From NCBI RefSeq assembly GCF_000234665.1, contig NC_018316.1:372001-436000 (forward strand): a stretch of DNA of 64,000 nt, given 5' to 3'. Positions 51,704-60,862 of this stretch are shown here, one piece after another. This stretch comes from Leishmania mexicana MHOM/GT/2001/U1103. Lineage: Eukaryota; Euglenozoa; Kinetoplastea; Trypanosomatida; Trypanosomatidae. Within the stretch, counting starts at the first letter, position 1, and every line of letters starts with the position of its first letter. The position numbers and the translations under genes are program-made. The notes under the pieces were generated by a model. The model had not been told where the DNA came from, made no database searches, and was given only the letters and a program-made list of their open reading frames with translations.

Positions 51704-54535
51704 ATGGCGGAAGGGCTGGCCTTTGTGTACGGCTGGGTGAGCGGCATTGCCGCCGTCCTCATATGGATTCTCTACGGCACGGACACGCTGCCTCAGCTCA
51801 TGCGCAGCGCCAGGAACGTGTGTGCGCACGTTCCAATTCTGTCCTACCTCGTCAAGGGAATGGCAGCGCAGCAGACCGGCGACAACACATCGGTGTTGCA
51901 CTCATTCTTTCGATTCGATGGAACGGGTGCCGATCAGGCCTTGGAGGGCCTGCGAGGGAGCCCCATGCGAGTGAAGCCAATCACGGCGTCAGCGGCGTGT
52001 ATGATGAGTTGGTACGGTCCAGATGGGACCATCGGCCCCCCGGTCGAGTGCCTGCTGTCACTGGAGAACAATTTGGTCACCGTCTATCAGCTTCTGCACT
52101 TGACAGACAGCGGCACCGCCATCATGGCGTCTGGCTCGTCCAGCCGCGGAGGCTTTCAGTCGAAGTCGAAGGACGCGCACCGCGACTCCAAGTTTTTCCG
52201 TACCGCCCCAGGCTCCACGGTGGTGGAGCACAGCAAGGGCAAGGTGTGCTTGCTGAACACCACCGTCATGGAGGTAAGGCAGTTTAACGCCCCCAAAAAG
52301 ACGGCAACAGTCGCGGGCGACCAACTGAAGCCAGGCGCCGGTGATCGCGGCGCCCGTGGAGCGAGTGCCGGCGAAGCCGCCTCTGCAAAGGTCTCTTCAA
52401 AGACCCCGTCATCTTCCGGCTGTCCGGGGACATTCAGCGACGGCGGGCTTGACAGCAGTGGTGCCCAGGTAACCGAGCACTTGGAGGAGACCCTGAGTGA
52501 ATCGACGGCATCCGGGAAGGGCTCGACGAGCAAGCAGAGCCTAGCCGGAAGTGGTGTGGCCGTGCCCGGCGCTTCGGAGGCGACCGCCGCGAATTCGATG
52601 GCTGGCGGTGGCACATCCGATTCGGTTTTCACGGGGCGGGTGCTTATCTGGCGCACCGTGGATGGTCGTCCGCTTTTCGACTCATCCACGCCGCCGCCTC
52701 AGTCGTCTCGCGACCGAACAGCCAACAGCACCTTCGCAGACGCCTGCAGCCACTCGGCGCCGTTCTCCACCTCCCATTCACATCGTGCTGGTGAGACCCG
52801 CACACCCGTCAACGCCCGATCGACCGAAAGTGTGGATGGCCGCAGCACCATCTCCTCGAACAACGCGGATGATGGCGATGATATCACCGTCGCTGACGGC
52901 GATGGCAGCAACACAGCTTTTGAGAGACGTCAACAGCAGGCTCACCGTGCTCGCTCTCATCAGCAGTGGCGGTCAGTGATGAACGACATGGCGAGCTGGT
53001 CATGCGTGATTATCAAATTCGAGCGCTCGCGCGAGTGCGAACGGTGGCACACACTCTTGTCCGGGCTCAAGGAAGCAGAAGCGTGGCACAAATATGCCAA
53101 GACCCTGCCCAACCCCGACACCATCAACACGTTCCTCAGCCGCTTCTTCTTCCAAAACATGCGCCTCGACGCCTTCTCCGGCACCCTGATCGAGCTAATT
53201 CGAAAGCAGCTGCGAGACCTGCCGTTGAAGAAGTTCCCGCGCGACCTCGGTGGTGACCTCATCCTTGACGATCTCCTCATCGGGACGCAGATTCCTTGGA
53301 TCAGCGACGTGTCGGAGCCAAGGGTGTCGGCCAACGGCGAGGTCGGCTTCGACTTCAACCTTTTTTACAAGGGCGGCGAGGGGGGTCTCTCGCTGTTCTT
53401 CCGACTAGCACTCACCTACTGCGGCATCCGAATCCCGCACGTCGTCTTCTCTGTGAAGCTGTTGGAGCTGGAGGCAACCATGCACGTCAGTATCGGGCCG
53501 CCGCCATCGAAGGCGTTCTGGGTTGGCGCCCACAAGCCCCCTATCATTCGGCTCGAAGTGCACCAGGGCTGCGCCTCTGGGAGGGGCGTGCTGCACCGCG
53601 TACTGACGGCGCTCCCAGACCTCAGCATCATCATGACCAACCTCGTCAAGCTGTACCTCTTCTCCGACATGGTGTTGCCGTACATGGACGACTTCCCTCT
53701 CCCAAGTGTCGTGAAGTCACCAAAGGACTCGTTCGCCGACCTGCGCGTGCGTGCCTTTGACTGGCAGCGTGCAGCGAAGATCAGCAGCGCACCGCACCGC
53801 GGGAGCGTTGCTAGCGGGGCAAGCAGCAACAACGGAAGCCAAGAAGGCAAGACAGCTGAGAGGCGCACAGAGCAGCAGGCCACCAGTGGCCGCGGGAGCC
53901 CGCTGACTCCGTGGCGGTCAAGCGTCTACAGCACAGCGACGACGCCGTCATTCGCCTCTACAAGGCCCACGTCGAAGGGCACAGTGACCTCCGACGGCAG
54001 AGACTCCTTGCAGCACGTAATTGCCGATAGTCAACCTGCAAGCAGCAGGGTGAATGCTAGCGCCGGGGTGAAACTTCCCGCACCCGCCTCGGGAGACAGC
54101 GACGGCAACACAGGTTCCTTTACCAGCAGCTGTGATGCCAATGCATCTATCGCCGTCGGCCCGCTACCAACCCTTGGCTTGCACTCCAGCAGAATAGGGT
54201 CGCAGGGGGCCCGAGATTCACCGACGCTGCCGCCGGCTCGTGCCACTCAAGATCGTGGAGGCGATCAAACCTGGCTGCCTGCCACGCACCCGTGGAACCA
54301 TCCCGGCTCATGCAACGCGTCGGTGTCGAGCATACCCTTGTCCAACTCTGCGATGGACGACGACCTCCTCTGCACCAACAGTACTTGCAATAGCGAGTCC
54401 GATAGGGTCCTGAGCGGCGCATCCAAGAAGCGCTCTGTCACCTCGGCTGCCATGCGCAACCTGAAGAACCTGCTCAAGGTAAAGGGCAAGGACATGACCC
54501 GCGAGTCTGTGTCGCGGTCGAAGAAAAAGAGTTGA
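51704..54535 (+). CDS. SMP-domain lipid-transfer protein, TEX2/Nvj2-like (paralogue 1)
   Basis: The protein has 943 residues. The ATG at 51704 gives a membrane anchor at once (about 5-24, LAFVYGWVSGIAAVLIWILY). A PH-like region follows in two pieces: about 95-200 (CLLSLENNLVTVYQLLHL) and about 428-465 (WSCVIIKFERSRECERWHTLL). They are separated by more than 200 residues of Ser/Gly low complexity. An SMP domain lies at about 470-667, from NTFLSRFFFQNM to YMDDFPLP, and contains GGDLILDDLLIGTQIPWISDV and an IGPPPSKAFWVG turn. The tail is Ser-rich with a basic end (SRSKKKS). SMP domains carry lipids between apposed membranes, and the TM-PH-SMP order is that of TEX2 and yeast Nvj2 at ER contact sites. 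The same function here is inferred. The gene at 56639 is a shorter paralogue. Confidence 0.88.
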   Translation: MAEGLAFVYGWVSGIAAVLIWILYGTDTLPQLMRSARNVCAHVPILSYLVKGMAAQQTGDNTSVLHSFFRFDGTGADQALEGLRGSPMRVKPITASAACMMSWYGPDGTIGPPVECLLSLENNLVTVYQLLHLTDSGTAIMASGSSSRGGFQSKSKDAHRDSKFFRTAPGSTVVEHSKGKVCLLNTTVMEVRQFNAPKKTATVAGDQLKPGAGDRGARGASAGEAASAKVSSKTPSSSGCPGTFSDGGLDSSGAQVTEHLEETLSESTASGKGSTSKQSLAGSGVAVPGASEATAANSMAGGGTSDSVFTGRVLIWRTVDGRPLFDSSTPPPQSSRDRTANSTFADACSHSAPFSTSHSHRAGETRTPVNARSTESVDGRSTISSNNADDGDDITVADGDGSNTAFERRQQQAHRARSHQQWRSVMNDMASWSCVIIKFERSRECERWHTLLSGLKEAEAWHKYAKTLPNPDTINTFLSRFFFQNMRLDAFSGTLIELIRKQLRDLPLKKFPRDLGGDLILDDLLIGTQIPWISDVSEPRVSANGEVGFDFNLFYKGGEGGLSLFFRLALTYCGIRIPHVVFSVKLLELEATMHVSIGPPPSKAFWVGAHKPPIIRLEVHQGCASGRGVLHRVLTALPDLSIIMTNLVKLYLFSDMVLPYMDDFPLPSVVKSPKDSFADLRVRAFDWQRAAKISSAPHRGSVASGASSNNGSQEGKTAERRTEQQATSGRGSPLTPWRSSVYSTATTPSFASTRPTSKGTVTSDGRDSLQHVIADSQPASSRVNASAGVKLPAPASGDSDGNTGSFTSSCDANASIAVGPLPTLGLHSSRIGSQGARDSPTLPPARATQDRGGDQTWLPATHPWNHPGSCNASVSSIPLSNSAMDDDLLCTNSTCNSESDRVLSGASKKRSVTSAAMRNLKNLLKVKGKDMTRESVSRSKKKS

Positions 54536-56638
54536 GGGATCGTATGCTGAAGGGTGCGGACCTGAGGTCGCTGCGGTGGCCAACTCTCCACACCCGCGTC
54601 CGACTCGCCTGGCTCTAATGCACGGCGGCTGCCTTCTTCATGCTTTCATGTGTCTGTTCCTCCGCCCTCTCCGGATGACGGGAGGGAGGGAGGGAGGGGA
54701 GGCCAGAGCGATGTATTGCCACTGATGCCAGTAGGGGATGCCCTGGATGGCGTGGCGTCGGAGTGGCCTGCCACAGTGCACAGTCCTGCACCATTCATGT
54801 CATGGGGGAAGTGTCCAAAGGGACTCGAACATATCCTACCCGACCCTCGCTACCCGCCTCTGAAGGGCGCCTCGCCCCCACCCCGTGAGATGCAGCACTG
54901 GGCGTCACGCGAAGCGGATGAGTTGGGAGAGCTTGAGGCGGAGGCCATGCTTTCATATGACAGAGCCGGCACATCGCTGTAGCGCGCGTGGCCACAGCTG
55001 CTATCGCACCAGGCGATAGGGCCTGTGACGGGCCGGGTAGTGTGAAGTCGGAGCTGGACAGGCAGGGAAATGGATACGCTAAAAGAACGAGATCGCCTTC
55101 GGTGCCGTGACCATGTCTGTGCTTGTGTGCTCTGTGTCCTTTCCTCTGGCGCCCCTACAGAGATTGCACGGCGTCGTGGCAACGGCTGGTGTGCAGTCCG
55201 CGATGCTGCTGCTGCTGCAGACATACGGATGCGTGTGGGCAGCTCGGGTGTTTGCCGCCGTGCTTTGCTTCGTGTGTGTGTCTGCTCCTTTTATCCGTGT
55301 TCGCCTTGCTGCTGGAGTCGTCTCCCATGTTGCCATGCTCGCTGCCGCTTGCTTGCCTTCTTGGCGCCGCCGCTGCTCATCTCCCCCCTCTTCCGTCCGC
55401 GGGTGATTCGGCGGCTGTCAGACACGGCGGCATGACAATGGCGCGCTCAAGGATGCTCCGTCGGTTTGAAACGGAAACGGAACAGGCACACACGGTGCGT
55501 ACAGTCGGGTGCCGCTCCGTCGAGAGAGCGTGTGCGTGCCGCGCTCCTACTCGTGGTTACGCCTCAGCGCTGTTTTCTGCTTCGCGCGTCACTTGCACAA
55601 TTCTCGGTGTCACGCGCGCAGCCACCCCGCCCGCCTTCACGGTGTGTGCGTGTGCGCGCGCGAGGCGAGTTAGAGGCGGCTGCTGCGTCAGCTTTTGCAG
55701 GACTGGTTAAGCCGTTCGCTCCTCCTCGCTGTGCCTGGTGCCGCCTCAGTGGGTTGTACGGTTCTTCACCGTCGCTCTCCCGCAGATTGGATTCCCATGC
55801 TCTCCTATCCTTTCCCATCTCCATCTTTGGCCCGGACACGGCGCGTCTTTGCGGTCTGCACACTCCCGCGGTCCGGTGGACCTGCGCACACACTCTCCCG
55901 GTGTGTCCCTCACGCGATACCATGCCACATTGGACGATCCTGCCGTAGCTACGCTAAACGCGCCCACACACGTCACCGCGCCTACACCGAACCATTCGCA
56001 CCGTGCTGAGGCGCGAAGAGCTTCGGCTTATGCGATCTCCCCATCTCGGTACTGCCCGTGTCCGCTGCGCTGTCGTACGCGCGCGCGTTAAAGTGACTGC
56101 ACCTGCGCCCACCCGCGCGCATCGGTACACCGCGGCACTGCTCTCCTCCTGGAGGGGAGGGAGGGGAGGGCGCACATTGTCATCTCTCTCTAGATATCGT
56201 GTGCGCAGGTGATCGCGCCTTCTTTAAGGCGTTGCTGTCCCTCTCTCTCTGTATATTTGGCTGCCTCGCTGCGAGCGCGCGCGTTGGCCAGTGCGCCTCA
56301 AACTGGAGGCCGCCACGCCTCTCCACGTACCCGCATCCGCGTGCCGCTTCTGGGAGGACACTCCATGTGGGCTGGTGTATCTTGCTGCACGTCGCGCTTG
56401 CTGTCTTTTCCGCGTCGATTTTTTGTATTTTTTTTTCGCGCTCCGCTGGACGCGGTCGTGTCGGGGTCGGCACGTGCGCAACTGCAGGCGTGCGTCGACG
56501 TGTTTGGGTCAGCCCATCATCAATCTGCTCGAGAGGCAGTCTACGACCCACCCACCCTCTCCTCCCTCCCCCGCGTCCGCCGCTTCGCGCCTCGCCATTG
56601 CTTGCCAACGTTCGCCCTCCTTTGTCTAGTCCGCAGCC
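54536..56638. other. Intergenic spacer between the SMP paralogues
   Basis: About 2.1 kb. The left part carries a SIDER-like element (54675-55095). The right part has GGGAGG runs, T-rich tracts (56415-56440) and a C/T tract at 56555-56580 followed by AG, a candidate splice region for the next gene. No gene is supported. Confidence 0.65.
54675..55095 (+). mobile_element. SIDER-like degenerate retroposon remnant (copy B)
   Basis: It lies about 140 bases after the stop of the upstream gene, so probably in its 3'UTR. It aligns with 6540-6905 over most of its length. Its 3' end (ATGGATACGCTAAAAGAACG) is A-rich, as expected of a retroposed tail. It has no coding capacity. The family name is inferred, not searched. 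Confidence 0.6.
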
Positions 56639-58696
56639 ATGGGTATCTTCACGCTTCTGGCGTTCTTCTACGGAACCGTCGGTGGTGCGACGAGCTTCCT
56701 CCTATTGTTTTTACTGTTCTTTCGTAAAACCGAGCATGCTCTCTCCGACACGGTGCGCAAGAAGGCACGCAAGCACGCCGAGTTTGACGCCGTCGCCAAG
56801 GAGGCTGCGGTGGTGGCCCCCGCTAAGGTGGAGACGCTGTGCAAGATGGTCCGCTTCGACGACGGCATCGTCGGCGATGCGATTCAATGCCGCATGGTCT
56901 TCTACGGCAGCACCATCGACGTGTATAAGGTGGACAAGCTTTGCACGCTTCCAGATCACCGCCACGAGGTTGTCTCGGAGCACATGCTAGGCCGCATCAA
57001 CCGCGCCTGCGTCAGCGTCACCTCGCAGCGCATTTCGAAGTACCACCGCCACCGCAACCAGAGCACGCGCTATGCCGCCATCAAGGGCAAGTGCACTGTC
57101 CTGAACCACAAGGACGGTATGCCACTCTTCCTCGAAGATCCGAACGCGATCCTGAAGGAGCGACTGCGGTGTGTCAGGGAACGGCAGGCGCATGAGGCCA
57201 TGGTGGAGCAGCTGTGCCGCCGATCTCGGCATGACGGCAAGGCGGTGACGGAGAAGGAGTTCGCGATGGAGATGCGGCGTATGCAGTGCGAGGCGTATAA
57301 TGAGGGGTGCGATCACTTTGCCACGGCGGCAAGAGGCTTAGGCTACCAGCACGATTGGACGGGCATGAACACCACCGCACCGCGCGGCAGTGGCGCCCCC
57401 CACCCATCGGCGTTGAACTTGCAGTGTTGCAGCTCCGGTGCCGCGGCAGGGCGCCGTGGTGCAGACGTGTCGCCACGGGGGGAGGAGGAGGTGCCGCTGT
57501 CACGATGGACGTGTGTGGCGATCAAGTTCCCAACGCGGCGTGTGCAGGAGCGATGGCTAAACCTGCTGCAGTCGACGCCGGAGTCAGCGCAGTGGCACGA
57601 CTTCATCACCCACCTGCCCCAGATGGATGTTTTTAACCTCCTCATCGCCCGCCTCTTCTTCGAGAACTCGCGCGCGAACACGCTGCACGACCTGCTAGAG
57701 GAGAAGCTCAAAAAGAAATTAGCGCGTGTGTCAAAGTCTCTACCGCCGAAACTGCGCGGCAACATCTTCCTCGACTCGCTTGACGTCGGAGGCGAGATCC
57801 CGCTCATCAGCAACGTGAGCGATCCGGTGCCATCGACGTGCGGCGATACCGAGTTCGACTTCGACGTGCTCTACCGCGGTGGCCTTGCGCTGAAGATTCG
57901 ATTCTCGGTCCTGTACCGCGACATCCGCGTGCCGGACATTATCTTCAGTATCAAAGTGCTTGAGTTGGCGGGTCGCATGCGCTTTGCCGTGGGGCCGCCG
58001 CCGACGCGCAAGTTCTGGCTTGGTGGACCGCAGCCTCCGCAGCTGAGACTGGAGTTCACGCAGGAGGTTGCCTCGCATGACGGTATTTTGAATGCGGTCC
58101 TGAGGCTGTTGCCGGACATGAGCAAAATCGCGTCGAACATTGTGAAGGTGCTGCTGTTTGAGGATATGGTGTTCCCGAACATGGACGACTTCCCGTGGCC
58201 TATTTTCGGCGAGGACAGCGATGACGACGATTCGGCTACCGCGTACAGCGACGTAGCGGACACGGTGAAGCGCGACGTTGAGCATCGAGGCGCGACACCT
58301 GAGATGCCCTCCACACCACCGCTGCGACCGATACCGCATTCCGCCTCGCCTCCTAACGTAGCGGCACCGCAAAGCTACTCCAGCAGCTGCGGCACCTTTG
58401 ACAGTGACTGTGGCGCGGGTGCGCTGTCGCTTACTCGATCACCACTGCTTCAGTCCTCGCTAAGGACGAACTCGACGTCGTCAATTAGCACTCTGCCCCA
58501 TGGACTACCGCCGCGACCGCCACGAGTGGCCTCATCTGAGTTCCTGCACGGGAACGCCGTTCGTGTCCCAACGTCGCGGGCACCGAGGCTGTTGGGCAGC
58601 CCCGCGTTGTCGGGGCCCCACTCGCGATCTCTGTTGGACAGCGGTGACGATGCTTGTCGCAGTACGTCTGGCACCTCGAGCCATGGTGGAAGGTGA
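56639..58696 (+). CDS. SMP-domain lipid-transfer protein, TEX2/Nvj2-like (paralogue 2)
   Basis: The protein has 685 residues, and its ATG follows an AG by two bases. The N-terminal membrane anchor is at about 4-28 (FTLLAFFYGTVGGATSFLLL). A PH-like region follows: about 60-180 (CRMVFYGSTIDVYKVDKL, later GKCTVLNHKDGMPLFL), ending near 285-325 (WTCVAIKFPTRRVQERWLNLL), with a shorter internal insert than in paralogue 1. The SMP domain is at about 328-525: FNLLIARLFFEN, LRGNIFLDSLDVGGEIPLIS, FDFDVLYRGG, VGPPPTRKFWLGG and FPNMDDFPWP. The tail is acidic, then Ser/Pro-rich. The role is probably lipid transfer at an ER contact site, as inferred for the gene at 51704. The matching order of motifs shows that the two genes arose by duplication. 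Confidence 0.9.
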   Translation: MGIFTLLAFFYGTVGGATSFLLLFLLFFRKTEHALSDTVRKKARKHAEFDAVAKEAAVVAPAKVETLCKMVRFDDGIVGDAIQCRMVFYGSTIDVYKVDKLCTLPDHRHEVVSEHMLGRINRACVSVTSQRISKYHRHRNQSTRYAAIKGKCTVLNHKDGMPLFLEDPNAILKERLRCVRERQAHEAMVEQLCRRSRHDGKAVTEKEFAMEMRRMQCEAYNEGCDHFATAARGLGYQHDWTGMNTTAPRGSGAPHPSALNLQCCSSGAAAGRRGADVSPRGEEEVPLSRWTCVAIKFPTRRVQERWLNLLQSTPESAQWHDFITHLPQMDVFNLLIARLFFENSRANTLHDLLEEKLKKKLARVSKSLPPKLRGNIFLDSLDVGGEIPLISNVSDPVPSTCGDTEFDFDVLYRGGLALKIRFSVLYRDIRVPDIIFSIKVLELAGRMRFAVGPPPTRKFWLGGPQPPQLRLEFTQEVASHDGILNAVLRLLPDMSKIASNIVKVLLFEDMVFPNMDDFPWPIFGEDSDDDDSATAYSDVADTVKRDVEHRGATPEMPSTPPLRPIPHSASPPNVAAPQSYSSSCGTFDSDCGAGALSLTRSPLLQSSLRTNSTSSISTLPHGLPPRPPRVASSEFLHGNAVRVPTSRAPRLLGSPALSGPHSRSLLDSGDDACRSTSGTSSHGGR

Positions 58697-60862
58697 GGTC
58701 AGCGGGGTCGTTCCTGCTTCCGCGATGCCCCGCCACCGAATCCGTCATGATGCGCAACGGTTGGTGAGGACCGTTGCGAAGTGAGCGGAAAAGAGCGCAC
58801 ATGCGCAGGTACTGCGGTTCTGGAGGTGAGTGCGGCGCCGTCACCGGCGATGACTGACCGGGTTGCGGTAGCGGTCATGCCTATACCCTTCACGGCAGTG
58901 CACTACCCACACAGTTTGAACGTACGAAGAGTAGACATCAGCATGCGCTGCTGCTTGTCGGCACAGAAATGGCTGCGTGCTGTGCGTTGGCTGCACCTTG
59001 TCGACTCGCCAACGCGCTCCAACGTTGTGCAACGGGTTGGGGGTGGGTGGGTGGGGCGCCAATGACAGCGAGTCACGCCGCTTCAGCGCACATCCCATCT
59101 GCGCATGTGAAAAGTCCCCGACTGAGGGACACGCTCGTCTCTCTCTCTTGTGGGCGCGTGTCCACACGCTGCAGCGGCCCTTGTTGGGATGCCTTCGCTC
59201 GTGCGCGAGGCTGCCGAGCATTGTTTCATGGATTTGTGGTGTGCAAGCAGCAGCAGCGGCGGCGTGGCGATGGGGGGGGCGGGCGAGCAAGAGGGCACGT
59301 GATATACATGCACACATTACTTGCTGCCTTGTTTTCCTGCGCGCGCCGCATGCAAACGAGATTCGGTGAGCAACGAGGGCTCGTGTTTCCAAAAAAAAAT
59401 GAAATAGTAGGGGAGAGGGAGGGGAGGGGAGTGCGCACACGTGAGGGAGAGGCGGCGTTTTTCGAATGGTGCTGCTCTGCATCTCCCATTCATACGTCAA
59501 GGCGCTGCAGGTGGTGCGGGGAAGGGGACCGCTACGGAGGACGGCATCGTATAAAAGGCCTGCCTCGGTTTATCCTGGAGGATACGCGCACACATGTGTC
59601 GGGGTGTCGCTGTTTCGAAAGAGTCGCACAGGCTGCATTTCACATGCCCGTGACCACGCCCTCCGCCTCTGTCATCATGTGTAGACGCGGCGAATATCGC
59701 AGACGTGTCACACACACGACACAGCTACAGTGCCCTCACCGCGTCCGGGGATGGTCGACAAACCCGTGCTCTCCTCCGTCACTACGGCGCTTCCCCGCAT
59801 TCACTGTTTTGCCAGCGCCGGTGTGCCGCACCCTGTACTGCGCATCGTTCGAGGGGCTCTTCGCTGTGCTTCGCCCACTTCTCAGGCTGTTATTGCTCTC
59901 TCCAAGCCGACGGCGCCGCTGCGCTACCGCTCTCGCTCCCGCTAGCGGCTATCCAGCGCACTGGCGGGCCCAGTCACGGCCGACTCGGCTGAAGAGGTTG
60001 TGGGGGAGGCGGGATCCGCGGCATGTCAGGTCCTTGTCCCACCCCTGACAATCTCGCTGCTTGAAGCAACGGCTGCTGGCCCCCGGCGCACGTTGTTCGT
60101 TCGCTGTGCTCCTCTGCCTCGTCGCCCTCACCGCCACTAGCATCATCGCGACCGTCGTCCTGCGGCATCACTGCGCCCCTCTGCTCCCAAAGACCCACCA
60201 CTTTTCATACGTCCCCGCGCAAGCGGTGCTTCACTCCTATGCGCTCTTTTTCAGGCAGAGGGAGAACAGAGGGGGGGGGGCAGTGATGGGGGAGCACGCC
60301 AACAGAGATGTCCACCAACGCCCGGGAACGCACGTGGGCGTGCTTTGCACCCTCGTTAGCTGCGCCCCACGCTCTCGCCTCCTACCAAACGGCAACGCTC
60401 GCGGCACGCTGTGTAGGCAGCCCGCAGAGGCGTAGGAGGAGGTAGTTGCATTGGCGTGTAGGAAGAGTGATCGGTGAACGGCGCGCCTGCGCACAAGCGG
60501 CTTCCGTTCGCGTACTTCTTGTACGGGTGATGACGATCGAAGCCGAGGATGAGCGCCTACGGCGACGATGATGACCACCGCCAACCCATGTTGTGCGTCG
60601 AGGTGTATGGACGGCATGCGATGGCGAGTGCCTTACTCTTCCTCATCTTTGTACTCTACGTCCTCCTGCCCTCCTCTCGCGTTTTACGGTTTTCAATTTT
60701 CTGCAACTTCGCACCACGCGCGCTCTCGCGTGTTTCTGCTGTCTTGTCCTCCTCTTCGTCGCTGCGCACTTCTCCACATGCGCAGGGGACGGAGGACGCA
60801 CACGCATACATCCATCGACACAAGCGGGGCAGTCACACGAAGGAGAGGGGGGGGGGGCAAAG
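58697..60862. other. Intergenic spacer
   Basis: About 2.2 kb. It has an A9 run at 59391-59399, GGGA-rich tracts and no repeat or gene I can support. A + frame at 58969-60048 is open but crosses simple-sequence tracts and has no domain. C/T-rich sequence near 60650-60800 probably holds the splice acceptor of the next gene. Confidence 0.65.

Noticed and set aside
54810..54850. GGACTCGAAC, which read on the - strand resembles a tRNA T-loop (GTTCGAGTCC)
   Set aside because: No flanking T-stem pairing, no acceptor or anticodon arms nearby, and it lies inside the SIDER-like repeat.
58969..60048. 359-codon + frame between the second SMP gene and the cold-shock-like gene
   Set aside because: It crosses an A9 run and GGGA repeats, lacks any motif and has no coding-like base preference.
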